Below the pieces are notes generated by a model, which searched no databases, had not been told where the DNA came from, and worked only from the letters and a program-made list of their open reading frames with translations. A stretch of 14,500 bases of DNA from Candidatus Zixiibacteriota bacterium (lineage in GTDB: Bacteria; Zixibacteria; MSB-5A5; GN15; FEB-12), in NCBI GenBank assembly GCA_003641415.1, contig QNAG01000041.1:1-14500 (forward strand), in the 5' to 3' direction. The number at the start of each line of letters is the position of its first letter. Position 1 is the stretch's first letter. Below, piece by piece: positions 7,301 through 14,500 of this stretch. The position numbers and the translations under genes were made by a program.

Positions 7301-7588
7301 ATGACTGAGAACAAAGTTATTGTAAGCATATATGGCGAAGAGTACCCCATTGTTGGCGTAGAGGATACATCGCACATATCCAGGGTCGCAGATCTTGTTG
7401 ATTCCCGAATGAAGGACATTGCTGAGGGAAGCCGGGTGAAAGCTCGGGACAAGATAGCTATTTTAGCTGCTTTGTCGATGGCTTCGGAATTGATGTCCCA
7501 ATTGGAGGAACTTGATACCAGTAGTTGCCAGTTTGACGAAGAATTAAATGAGATCCTTAACAAACTCGACAAGGCATTACTCATCTAA
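7301..7588 (+). CDS. zapA: Cell division protein ZapA
   Basis: 95 residues from ATG 7301. ZapA cross-links FtsZ filaments and stabilises the Z ring. The N-terminal globular part has the family pattern VIVSIYGEEYPIVG followed by ISRVADLVDSRMKDIA. The middle AILAALSMASELM segment and the C-terminal helix complete the fold. GTG 7289 would add four residues (MIDN). I prefer ATG because GTGAT (7289-7293), complementary to the 16S rRNA 3' end, sits 7 nt upstream of it. It follows the ZapB-like gene and precedes rny, an order met in other bacteria. Likely transcribed from the promoter at 7206-7234. Confidence 0.9.
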   Translation: MTENKVIVSIYGEEYPIVGVEDTSHISRVADLVDSRMKDIAEGSRVKARDKIAILAALSMASELMSQLEELDTSSCQFDEELNEILNKLDKALLI

Positions 7589-7598
7589 ACGGTTTGTT

Positions 7599-7685
7599 CT
7601 CGAAACATCGGGATCGAGCTGCTGAATCTCCTGTCCGTAACATTTATTATAGATTGAATACCCACACTGTTGTTGTGGTGGGAGG
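7599..7685 (+). promoter_or_regulatory. zapA-rny spacer with possible Shine-Dalgarno-masking hairpin
   Basis: The 102-nt spacer holds CTCGA/TCGAG (7599-7603, 7614-7618) and, nearer rny, two mutually exclusive stems. CCACA (7662-7666) with TGTGG (7674-7678) leaves the ribosome binding site free. CCCAC (7661-7665) with GTGGG (7678-7682) covers part of GGGAGG (7680-7685). A switch is only a suggestion; the stems are five base pairs each. Confidence 0.3.
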
Positions 7686-7690
7686 ATATT

Positions 7691-9256
7691 ATGAATAGCA
7701 TAGTCCTGCTGATCGCAGAAGCGATTGTGGTCGGTGTTGTAGCTTTCTTTATTACTTGGTCGTTGGTACGTCGTGCTTCAAGGGATAAAGTAGTCAATGC
7801 TGCCAAAGAGGCAGAACGCATGATCGCTGAAGCGAATAAAGAATCTGAGATAAAATATAAAGAAGCTCGGCTTGAAGCTCGTGAAGAGTTCATGAAACTC
7901 AAGGGCGAGTTCGAAAAGGAAGTCGAAAGAAGACGTCGTGAACTGGAAGCGGATGAAAAACGTTTTAACGAAGAGGATAACTCTCTTCAGAAAAAACTTG
8001 ATCTGCTTGCAACCCGCGAAAATGAGTTCAACCGTAGAGAGAAAAATATACAAACGCGAGAGAAGGGAATTGAACTCAGAGAAACAGAACTTAATGAAAT
8101 AATAACCAAACAGAATGAGCAACTTCAGAAAATTGCTCAGATGACTCCCGATGAGGCCAAGCAACAATTGATGGATAATATGTTGAGTGTCGCTAAAATC
8201 GAAGCAGCCCAGTATATCAAAGAAATAAAGGATAAGGCTGAAGTTGAAGCCGATCGAGAAGCCAAAGAAATTATTCTTTCAGCTATTTATAGGTGTGCCG
8301 CAGAGCACACTGTTGAGACTACAGTTTCGGTAGTCAGTCTTCCAACCGATGAAATGAAGGGACGTATCATTGGTCGTGAGGGACGAAACATTCGCTCTTT
8401 TGAGGCCGCAACCGGCATTGATGTAATAGTTGACGACACTCCTGAAGCTATAATCCTTTCAGGTTATGATCCCGTACGTCGAGAAATAGCTCGTATGGCA
8501 ATCGAGAAGCTGATTACTGACGGTCGAATCCATCCGACTCGCATTGAGGAAGTGGTCGAAAAATCAAAACGAGAGATGGAAGTAATTGTACGCGAAGCCG
8601 GTGAGCAAGCCTGTTTTGAGCTTGGGATTCATGATCTTCATCCGGATGTAATAAGTCAGCTTGGTAAACTCAATTTTAGAACTTCTTATGGACAGAATGT
8701 CCTTGCTCATTCCAAAGAAGTAGCCATGTTGTGTGGTCTGATGGCGGCTGAACTTGAACTGGATGCACCGTTAGCTAAAGTGTGTGGTCTGCTTCACGAT
8801 ATCGGGAAAGCCATTGATCGCGAGACTGAAGGAACTCATACTCAAATCGGGGCAGACTTCATGCGCCGCTATAAAATGGCCGACGAAGTCATCAATGCCA
8901 TTGAATCGCACCATGGAGATGTGCCGATGTTGGGCCCCTACCCGGTTCTGGTTCAAGCAGCGGACGCTGTCTCTGGTGCTCGTCCTGGTGCACGGAGAGA
9001 ACCCCTTGAAGCGTATATCAAGCGTTTGCAAAAACTGGAGGAGCTGGCTGACTCGTTTAAGGGAGTATCAAAGTCGTATGCTATTCAGGCAGGAAGGGAA
9101 GTGCGGGTGATAGTTGAGCATGAAACTCTCGACGATCTCGCCAGTTCAATTTTGGCTAGTGATCTGGCAGCGAAGATCGAAAATGAGTTGCAGTATCCGG
9201 GGCAGATTAAGGTAACTGTGGTGCGGGAAACAAGATCAACTGAATTTGCCAAGTAG
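7691..9256 (+). CDS. rny: Ribonuclease Y
   Basis: Membrane-anchored endoribonuclease that starts mRNA decay in bacteria lacking or supplementing RNase E; 521 residues, the usual size. The order is: N-terminal transmembrane helix (about 3-25, SIVLLIAEAIVVGVVAFFI); a long charged coiled coil (about 30-200); KH RNA-binding domain (about 212-275, with MKGRIIGREGRNIRSFE); HD metal-dependent phosphohydrolase domain with the catalytic pair H369-D370 in GLLHDIGKA and an upstream metal-ligand histidine in NVLAHSKEVA; and a conserved tail ending RETRSTEFAK. GGGAGG (7680-7685) lies 5 nt before ATG 7691. The frame is open upstream to a TTG/GTG region, but that would place residues before the membrane anchor and ignore this site. 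The neighbours zapA and ymdB are common partners of rny. Confidence 0.97.
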   Translation: MNSIVLLIAEAIVVGVVAFFITWSLVRRASRDKVVNAAKEAERMIAEANKESEIKYKEARLEAREEFMKLKGEFEKEVERRRRELEADEKRFNEEDNSLQKKLDLLATRENEFNRREKNIQTREKGIELRETELNEIITKQNEQLQKIAQMTPDEAKQQLMDNMLSVAKIEAAQYIKEIKDKAEVEADREAKEIILSAIYRCAAEHTVETTVSVVSLPTDEMKGRIIGREGRNIRSFEAATGIDVIVDDTPEAIILSGYDPVRREIARMAIEKLITDGRIHPTRIEEVVEKSKREMEVIVREAGEQACFELGIHDLHPDVISQLGKLNFRTSYGQNVLAHSKEVAMLCGLMAAELELDAPLAKVCGLLHDIGKAIDRETEGTHTQIGADFMRRYKMADEVINAIESHHGDVPMLGPYPVLVQAADAVSGARPGARREPLEAYIKRLQKLEELADSFKGVSKSYAIQAGREVRVIVEHETLDDLASSILASDLAAKIENELQYPGQIKVTVVRETRSTEFAK

Positions 9257-9389
9257 GATGAATATGCAGTGCTTATAATGATTCCAGATGTCAGTGTATT
9301 GCATTCATTGCTCATAGGCTTTCAAGTTTATTTAAACCAACGGGTATAGTCAGACAATGATGATGAAACCCGCGTAAGTGAGAAGATTG
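9257..9389. other. rny-ymdB intergenic spacer
   Basis: 133 nt, longer than most gaps in this run of genes. A perfect TATAAT (9274-9279) has no -35 partner. ATGAAT near 9258-9263 can pair with ATTCAT near 9301-9306, but with a very large loop. No promoter or terminator is firmly supported. Confidence 0.4.
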
Positions 9390-10283
9390 ATGTCTGAATT
9401 CACTATCATGTTTATTGCGGATATATGTGGAAAAGCTGGACGTCAAGCAGCGGCCCACATGATAAAACCGATGCGTGAGAAATACTCAGTAGATTTTGTC
9501 ATTGCCAATGTCGAGAATGCTGCTGGTGGTTTTGGTATTACACCTGAGATGGCAAGGAAGTCGTTTGCCTATGGAATAGATATTCAGACATCCGGCAATC
9601 ATATTTGGGATCGGTACGAGATACGCTCTTACTTCAAAACCGATGCCAAGCTCCTTCGCCCTGCTAATTTCCCTCCGGGTGCTCCTGGTCGAGGTAGCTT
9701 CCTCGAAAATGTCGGTGATGTTAAAATTGGTGTGATAAACCTGCAGGGGAGGACATACATGAAGGACATAGATTGCCCCTTTGTTGTAGGGGGAAAGATT
9801 GTCTCCGAAATGCGAAGAGAAGCAGATATTATCTTTGTTGATATGCATGCCGAAGCAACATCTGAAAAGCAAGCTATGTTATACTGGCTCGATGGTGAGG
9901 TTTCAGCGGTAGTAGGTACACATACGCACGTGCAGACAGCAGATGAGTATGTGACTGGTAAGGGGACCGCCTATATCACTGATGCTGGGATGACAGGTCC
10001 GTACGACTCTGTTATTGGTATGGAAAAGGAACCATCGTTACAACGGTTTCTCACAGGTATGCCACATCGCTTTACAACCGCCTCGAACGACATTCGTATG
10101 GCTGGGGTTATAGTGCGAGTCAATCCGACTTCAGGGAAAGCCACAAGTATCGAACGCTTCTGCGAGAAGTTTAACCTCGAAAATTTCAAGCCAGAAGATA
10201 TCACCGGTAAACCCAGAGAAAATGCTACGGAAGTGAATGCAAATAGTGCTGGAGCCGAATCGGAAGACGTTTCTGAGACATAG
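9390..10283 (+). CDS. YmdB-family metallophosphoesterase (TIGR00282-like)
   Basis: 297 residues. The B. subtilis homologue YmdB is a dimetal phosphodiesterase reported to hydrolyse 2',3'-cyclic nucleotides and to affect biofilm and motility decisions. All its metal-site residues are visible with a constant shift of three: D11, E42, N43 (in NVENAAGGFGI), N70-H71 (GNHIWD), H153 (HAEATSEK), H178 and H180 (GTHTHVQTADE). The usual NGENA has become NVENA. A C-terminal tail of about 30 residues, polar and acidic, extends beyond the roughly 264 residues common in the family. I chose ATG 9390; GTG 9378 in frame would add MRRL and has no better ribosome site. It follows rny, as in Bacillus, and precedes folD by 11 nt. 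The Bacillus name is a family label, so no gene symbol is given. Confidence 0.93.
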   Translation: MSEFTIMFIADICGKAGRQAAAHMIKPMREKYSVDFVIANVENAAGGFGITPEMARKSFAYGIDIQTSGNHIWDRYEIRSYFKTDAKLLRPANFPPGAPGRGSFLENVGDVKIGVINLQGRTYMKDIDCPFVVGGKIVSEMRREADIIFVDMHAEATSEKQAMLYWLDGEVSAVVGTHTHVQTADEYVTGKGTAYITDAGMTGPYDSVIGMEKEPSLQRFLTGMPHRFTTASNDIRMAGVIVRVNPTSGKATSIERFCEKFNLENFKPEDITGKPRENATEVNANSAGAESEDVSET

Positions 10284-10294
10284 AGGGTAAAAAG

Positions 10295-11188
10295 ATGTCT
10301 GCACAACTCATTGATGGCAAAGAAGTAGCAAAGAATATCCGGAAGAACCTTAAGGCTCGTATTGGGGCTCTCAAGGCAAAGGGTATAATTCCTGGACTGG
10401 CTGCAGTGTTGCTGGGAGATGATCCTGCCTCTGCTACATATGTTCGTTCTAAGGAAAGGGCATGTGAGAAATTAGGATTGTATTCCGAGGTTGTCAATAA
10501 ATCGGACACATTGCAACAAGAAGAACTGGTTGAGATAGTTAAAAGCCTAAACAATAATGATAAAATACATGGTATTCTTGTTCAATCGCCCCTTCCGAAG
10601 CATATCGATGAATTGTCAGTAACCCTCACTATCAGTCCGGATAAGGACGTGGATGGTTTCCACCCCCACAATGTTGGTATGATGCTGCTTGGTCGTCCCG
10701 GTCTGCTCCCCTGTACTCCTTACGGGATTATCAAGCTTTTGGCCTACTATCAGATTGATCCCAAAGGGAAAAATGTAGTAGTAGTCGGACGATCGAATAT
10801 CGTTGGCAAGCCAATAGCTGCTATGCTGTTACAAAAATCAGAGATGGCCAACGCCACTGTTACTATCGCGCACTCCCGCACCAAAAACTTGGGTGAAGTC
10901 ACCCAAAGGGCAGATATTCTGATTGCTGCTATAGGCCGACCGAAGACAATAACGGCTGATATGATCAAAGAGGAAGCTGTAATTATTGATGTTGGTGTTA
11001 ACAGGGTAGAGGATTCCACTACAAAGAAAGGCTACCGATTGACAGGCGATGTCGACTTTGCTCCCTGTTCCGAGAAAGCTTCATTTATCACTCCTGTGCC
11101 GGGTGGAGTTGGCCCGATGACAATTGCTATGCTGATGTCAAACACTGTAACTGCCGCTGAAAATCTTTTAGCTAAGAAAAAATTATAG
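10295..11188 (+). CDS. folD: Bifunctional methylenetetrahydrofolate dehydrogenase / methenyl-THF cyclohydrolase
   Basis: FolD interconverts 5,10-methylene-, 5,10-methenyl- and 10-formyl-tetrahydrofolate with NADP(H), feeding purine synthesis and initiator-tRNA formylation; 297 residues, cytoplasmic. The N-terminal catalytic domain shows Y49 and catalytic K53 in TYVRSKERACEKLG, the VQSPLPKH segment (the commoner form is QLPLP, so S98 replaces Leu) and KDVDGFHPHNVG. The Rossmann domain has VVVGRSNIVGKPIAAML. The family signature PGGVGPMTIAML is near the C-terminus. GAGGG about 8 nt upstream serves ATG 10295. It lies 11 nt after the ymdB-family gene and is probably the last gene of this transcript. 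Confidence 0.97.
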   Translation: MSAQLIDGKEVAKNIRKNLKARIGALKAKGIIPGLAAVLLGDDPASATYVRSKERACEKLGLYSEVVNKSDTLQQEELVEIVKSLNNNDKIHGILVQSPLPKHIDELSVTLTISPDKDVDGFHPHNVGMMLLGRPGLLPCTPYGIIKLLAYYQIDPKGKNVVVVGRSNIVGKPIAAMLLQKSEMANATVTIAHSRTKNLGEVTQRADILIAAIGRPKTITADMIKEEAVIIDVGVNRVEDSTTKKGYRLTGDVDFAPCSEKASFITPVPGGVGPMTIAMLMSNTVTAAENLLAKKKL

Positions 11189-11245
11189 CAGCCACTCTGC
11201 AATTTTTCTTCGATTTATTGCAAATAATTACATAATCATTTAAAT

Positions 11246-11263
11246 GAAATCAATTCTGATTTC
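11246..11263. terminator. Possible weak terminator hairpin downstream of folD
   Basis: GAAATCA (11246-11252) and TGATTTC (11257-11263) form a perfect 7-bp stem with loop ATTC, 58 bases after the folD stop. The stem is AT-rich and has no proper T run after it, so intrinsic termination is uncertain. Confidence 0.3.
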
Positions 11264-11317
11264 TTGGCGTCTAAACCCTTCCAAGTTATTCGATTCGTTT
11301 ATTAAATTAGTGCCTTT

Positions 11318-11342
11318 CTAACTCCTTAGGTTGTTAGCTTTT
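11318..11342 (+). terminator. Possible weak terminator hairpin before the surface-protein gene
   Basis: CTAAC (11318-11322) pairs with GTTAG (11333-11337), followed by CTTTT. The 10-base loop contains a small CC/GG pairing. The stem is short, so the call is weak. It would end transcripts from the folD side. Confidence 0.28.
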
Positions 11343-11436
11343 ACCTCTCTGATTTGTAGTCTCTCTATAGGAAATAATTTCTCCTAATAATTTGTGCCAC
11401 AAGAAGATGCGAGGCATGCAAGTTGCTTTGTTTGTG

Positions 11437-11458
11437 ATTGTTTAACTATGTAAACAAT
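11437..11458. promoter_or_regulatory. 8-bp inverted repeat just before the surface-protein start
   Basis: ATTGTTTA (11437-11444) and TAAACAAT (11451-11458) are perfect inverted repeats around ACTATG. The right arm runs into the first in-frame ATG (11457), which would be buried in an RNA hairpin. The repeat could be a repressor site or a translation-control hairpin. It also argues that the later ATG 11475 is the real start. Confidence 0.42.
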
Positions 11459-11474
11459 GGACTATTACGGCTGG

Positions 11475-14400
11475 ATGAATAAATACAGGTTTTTTCTCTC
11501 TCTTATTGTGCTCTTAATAGCGTTTTCAAGTTCGGTGGTGGCCTCCGATATTGTTAAGGAATTTCGTACTGTTTTCAGTAGCTGTCCGCCTGACCCTGTT
11601 GGCACCTTTGATAATTTCCATGTCTTTGCTACAGATTCTATTGTGGGGCAAACATCTGGTTACACCTTCTCGTTTGTTATGGCCAGGGCTGACTTTAGAA
11701 AAATGAACAAAGGGGGATTTGCCTTCTCTTTTCCAGAAGGTTATGATCTCTCGGCAGTGACCGCAGGGACTCTGACACACAGTTCCAACGTCGTTGATTA
11801 CCGGGTGAAGAGTGTTGAGACATCGGGCAGCCTGATTGTTGTAACTTTGAAAAGGACAGCCTATGATCCTTCAGAACAGGATGATACAACCATATCAGTT
11901 AGTCTGTATGTTGAAGTCCTAACCAATCCCACAGTTACTGGCGATTATATGTTTGGAGGTCTTGCTTTCAAACGTACAGGTTCTATCATTGCCGGTCCAG
12001 CCATTTCAAAACAACTGGAGATTTTGCCTGGTCCGCCTGCAACTATCGAAGTCTTTCCCTCTAATGATTTTGTCCTCAAGGCTGGTGAGAGTGTTACATT
12101 CGATGCCATCATCCAGGATAGTTATGGCAACTTCGTCCTTTCTTCAGATGCGGTTTGGATTTTAGATGAGAGTTCTGACCCGATTGGTTACTTCTCTGGG
12201 GCGACGCTTCATGTCACTACTGTTGGAACGGGCCGAGCGGAAGTAAGGATCAACGATTTAATTTGTCTGTCCGGGGAAATTATTGTGCATCCAGGCAATT
12301 TATCCCGGATCGATATGGCGCTCTATCCAATGCAGATAGTTGGTCATCCCTTGATATCCGAAGCCCGACTGATATTGCTGGATGCTTATGATAATCTAAA
12401 AACAGATTATGACCTTGTTGCGAATCCCATCACGTTGTCTACTGACATCGGAAATCTTACACCAGCTATAATCAAAGATGCTGCTTTGCTGTTGAACGGT
12501 TCCATTAATCTTAACACGGTTGGTGTGGTATATGATGGACCTACTGCTGTTACTGCGATACAAGCTCAAACACTTGATGGGATTACGTCCCCATCGGTAA
12601 CTATTTCTTTCAGCGGATATGACATTCTGGAAATCCTTGATGCTGACAGCCAGCCTCTTCAATCGGTTTTTCCCCAAGCAGGAGCGTTCATCAATGTCGT
12701 AGTTACAAATAACGGTTTCTTGACACCTACTATTGCGCCAGTTATCGATGTCGCTCTTGAGGGTGGTCCGGTGGTATCCACTTCGTTTAATCCCAGTGCT
12801 GGAGGTCGCGTTGATACTGTTGCTCTTGTGCTAACTGGTCCCGTTACGGCAACAGATCACGATTTACTTACCGTAACACTTGAAGCTAAATTCGAAATTG
12901 GTGGTGAAACATATACTACAATCAATCAGACTGAGCAGGTTGTTACTGTGTTGGAACCGGTTGAAGTATCGACAGTTGCAGGTAGTTTTCACCCAGACAG
13001 TCTGTATCCGGGAGCCCAAGTTGCGTTGGAAATGGAGATAGTAACTTCCGGACACCCCGAGTTTGTTCCCAATGCATGGATTCGAATCGCTATCACTGAT
13101 GATGAAGGCGAAACGGAATCAGTTCTGCTCGATAGTTTCTTTGGCTTTCACAATATTTTTGGATCCATAATCAGCTATGAGAATCTTTTAACAGAAGTAC
13201 CGTCTTCCGATCTCATTACTACCGGCTGGTATGACGTGGTGTTGGATTACGCTGTCCTTTCAGAGGAAGGCGCCTACATCATCAATCATAAAGTGATAGA
13301 TTCAGTTTATGTTCTTCCTGTGGTCGAAGTTTCCTATGTCGAGGGTAGTTTCGGTCCCGGTTTTGTTTACGCAGGTCGTGAAGCTTCGTTTGGATTCACT
13401 ATCAATCTTAATGGTGAATACAGTGTGCCGGTAAATCCTTCGGGTGCCGTTATTGAAATTCGTGGTAATGATTTCTTTGCTTCTACCTCGCTTCGTTTCA
13501 TGGATTCACAACTTAATCCCGGATTGAATCTTGTTGAAACTGATTCGGTTTTCATCCCATCGGACCAGCAGGGAGTAGAACTGCATTTTGATATTGTGTT
13601 TGAGTTTATTATTCCAAGTGCCATAAGTGTATTCGATTTTTCTACTGATTTTAACACAGAAGCTGTAGAGGTTACGGCGGCGCCGGTAGTTAAAATTATC
13701 GATGTAGAAATGCTTGCTCCTAATGCTCCTTGGGTAAACACGGGTCAGGGTTTTCAGGTACGAGCTCTCGTAGCCAATCTTTCCGGGTCTGTAGTAGGTC
13801 CGTTTAATATGGCTCTCACTTCTGATGGTGAGTCGGTCTTTGATTCAATATTATATGTGGAGTCTATTAACCCTGATGACACCGCTGAACTTTTTTTTGA
13901 TGTTGTTGCTTCCGATCAACCTACACCAGCAGAAGTTTTCACGGTTGATGTAGAGTCTGTCAATGTTGGGGCAGAGAATCCAATTGACGATAAAACCAAA
14001 GCTTTTATCGAAGCTCCTGCCCACCTTGCGCTTGACTATCACCTAACAGGTGTTGTAAACGGGGTGATCGATACCAATCAGTCGTTTTCTCTGACAGTCG
14101 AACTGATCAACCAGGGTCAGGCTAGTACCAGTGTTGGCGAATTCCTGTTAAGCTCTGGAGTCTTTGATTTCTTAGGTGACGGTGGTTTAACTGATACGAT
14201 TACGGTAGGACAGGAAATCAAATTTAACTTTATATCACCTTCTTTTGATACCAGCAGCGAAATCACTTTTCAGTTGATTTCTATACCTACTGATCTAAAT
14301 TCAGAGGAACCAGCCGAAATAAACAGCATTTCATTTTCTGTTGAGATTACAGTAGCGCAAATTGATGCTGAGTTACTTGCAGATGCCAGTATTACAGGAT

Positions 14401-14500
14401 CCAATTTGGTTCTCCCCGGCAGAGAGAAGGAATTATTCTGTCTGACTTTATCCAACCAGGGGACATCGGAGTACGCGGCAGTGTCTTTAGATGAAATCTC
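11475..14500 (+). CDS. Large secreted/surface protein with Ig-like and CARDB-like tandem modules (partial, runs off window)
   Basis: I do not recognise a named gene. The frame is open for 1008 codons to the window end with no stop. ATG 11475 gives a signal peptide (MNKYR, hydrophobic FFLSLIVLLLIAF, likely cut after VVA near residue 24); ATG 11457 would add MDYYGW. No clear Shine-Dalgarno precedes either, and an in-frame TAA at 11451 limits the start. After the signal come a beta-rich domain (about 25-180, FAFSFPEGYDLS) and two Ig-like segments resembling bacterial Big/invasin folds (about 183-272, 273-380). Then follow at least six modules beginning near residues 384, 496, 616, 738, 851 and 963. 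Each opens with alternating hydrophobic residues and has a later turn before a beta-strand, often a YPG/NTG-like turn and a VxNxG-like end, as in CARDB domains. Acidic, cysteine-poor and almost all predicted beta. Probably exported to the surface or outside; adhesion or scaffold roles are inference. The anchor or sorting signal would lie beyond the window. Confidence 0.85.
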   Translation, partial: MNKYRFFLSLIVLLIAFSSSVVASDIVKEFRTVFSSCPPDPVGTFDNFHVFATDSIVGQTSGYTFSFVMARADFRKMNKGGFAFSFPEGYDLSAVTAGTLTHSSNVVDYRVKSVETSGSLIVVTLKRTAYDPSEQDDTTISVSLYVEVLTNPTVTGDYMFGGLAFKRTGSIIAGPAISKQLEILPGPPATIEVFPSNDFVLKAGESVTFDAIIQDSYGNFVLSSDAVWILDESSDPIGYFSGATLHVTTVGTGRAEVRINDLICLSGEIIVHPGNLSRIDMALYPMQIVGHPLISEARLILLDAYDNLKTDYDLVANPITLSTDIGNLTPAIIKDAALLLNGSINLNTVGVVYDGPTAVTAIQAQTLDGITSPSVTISFSGYDILEILDADSQPLQSVFPQAGAFINVVVTNNGFLTPTIAPVIDVALEGGPVVSTSFNPSAGGRVDTVALVLTGPVTATDHDLLTVTLEAKFEIGGETYTTINQTEQVVTVLEPVEVSTVAGSFHPDSLYPGAQVALEMEIVTSGHPEFVPNAWIRIAITDDEGETESVLLDSFFGFHNIFGSIISYENLLTEVPSSDLITTGWYDVVLDYAVLSEEGAYIINHKVIDSVYVLPVVEVSYVEGSFGPGFVYAGREASFGFTINLNGEYSVPVNPSGAVIEIRGNDFFASTSLRFMDSQLNPGLNLVETDSVFIPSDQQGVELHFDIVFEFIIPSAISVFDFSTDFNTEAVEVTAAPVVKIIDVEMLAPNAPWVNTGQGFQVRALVANLSGSVVGPFNMALTSDGESVFDSILYVESINPDDTAELFFDVVASDQPTPAEVFTVDVESVNVGAENPIDDKTKAFIEAPAHLALDYHLTGVVNGVIDTNQSFSLTVELINQGQASTSVGEFLLSSGVFDFLGDGGLTDTITVGQEIKFNFISPSFDTSSEITFQLISIPTDLNSEEPAEINSISFSVEITVAQIDAELLADASITGSNLVLPGREKELFCLTLSNQGTSEYAAVSLDEI

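Larger units (their letters stand above)
11189..11456. other. AT-rich intergenic region with inverted repeats
   Basis: No gene is evident. Several hairpins follow folD: TGCAAT/ATTGCA (about 11198-11223), a perfect 7-bp GAAATCA/TGATTTC stem with a 4-base loop (11246-11263), CTAAC/GTTAG then CTTTT (11318-11342), and a TAGGA/TCCTA-type repeat (11368-11386). An 8-bp repeat closes the region (listed separately). No -35/-10 pair for the downstream gene could be supported. Confidence 0.55.

Noticed and set aside
7168..7584. Antisense open frame of 138 codons opposite zapA
   Set aside because: It lies opposite the whole of zapA, has S- and L-rich composition typical of antisense frames and no recognisable motif.
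7589..7690. 6S RNA, often found next to zapA
   Set aside because: The spacer is only 102 nt and does not form the long, bulged rod expected of about 180-nt 6S RNA.
7778..8167. Antisense open frame of 129 codons opposite the rny coiled coil
   Set aside because: The F- and L-rich content is what the reverse of a K/E-rich coiled coil gives; there is no independent evidence of a gene.
9274..9279. Perfect TATAAT as a promoter for the ymdB-family gene
   Set aside because: No -35 element at 16-18 bp and no extended -10 TG in the right register.
11189..11474. Insertion sequence or small RNA between folD and the surface-protein gene
   Set aside because: No transposase remnant, matched terminal repeats with target duplication, or convincing promoter-terminator pair was seen; only short hairpins.
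13367..13741. Antisense open frame opposite the surface-protein gene
   Set aside because: Low-complexity S/T/I-rich translation explained by the beta-rich gene on the + strand.

Overview
The window is a chromosomal housekeeping segment of a bacterium, about 14.5 kb at moderate GC. Every recognised gene is on the + strand. Gene content (RNase Y, ZapA with a ZapB-like partner, YmdB-type phosphodiesterase, thrS-infC-rpmI-rplT-pheS-pheT) is widespread in bacteria. The large secreted, Ig/CARDB-like repeat protein at the right end resembles those of the FCB superphylum and its candidate phyla (Zixibacteria-like or similar) or deltaproteobacteria-like lineages. That placement is an inference from protein style only; there is no rRNA or other decisive marker.

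Layout. Positions 1-106 hold nothing recognisable. A strong sigma-70-type promoter (107-135) drives a tRNA-Val(GAC) with encoded CCA (182-258). A hairpin with a short T run follows (271-311), then a translation operon: thrS (334-2262, TTG start), infC (2281-2913, apparent AUA start), rpmI (2946-3143), rplT (3183-3533), pheS (3551-4564) and pheT (4568-6952). A short coiled-coil ZapB-like gene overlaps pheT by one base (6952-7194). A second good sigma-70-like promoter (7206-7234) follows, then zapA (7301-7588), rny (7691-9256), a ymdB-family gene (9390-10283) and folD (10295-11188). After a 268-286 bp AT-rich gap with several inverted repeats, a very large secreted protein gene starts at 11475 (or 11457). 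It is still open at the right edge of the window after 1008 codons.

How the genes work together. The first block makes threonyl- and phenylalanyl-tRNA synthetases, initiation factor IF3 and ribosomal proteins L35 and L20. The second block links Z-ring assembly (ZapB-like/ZapA), membrane-bound mRNA decay (RNase Y), a phosphodiesterase often found beside RNase Y, and one-carbon folate metabolism (FolD). The last gene is unrelated by function and looks like an exported or cell-surface protein.

Points worth attention: the probable AUA start of infC behind a strong Shine-Dalgarno sequence; the tRNA-Val/thrS arrangement with an intervening terminator-like hairpin; a promoter inside the run of genes with a palindrome over the predicted start point; and the tandem array of at least six modules of about 112-122 residues in the surface protein. 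I found no clear mobile element, CRISPR array, defence system or convincingly new biochemical system.
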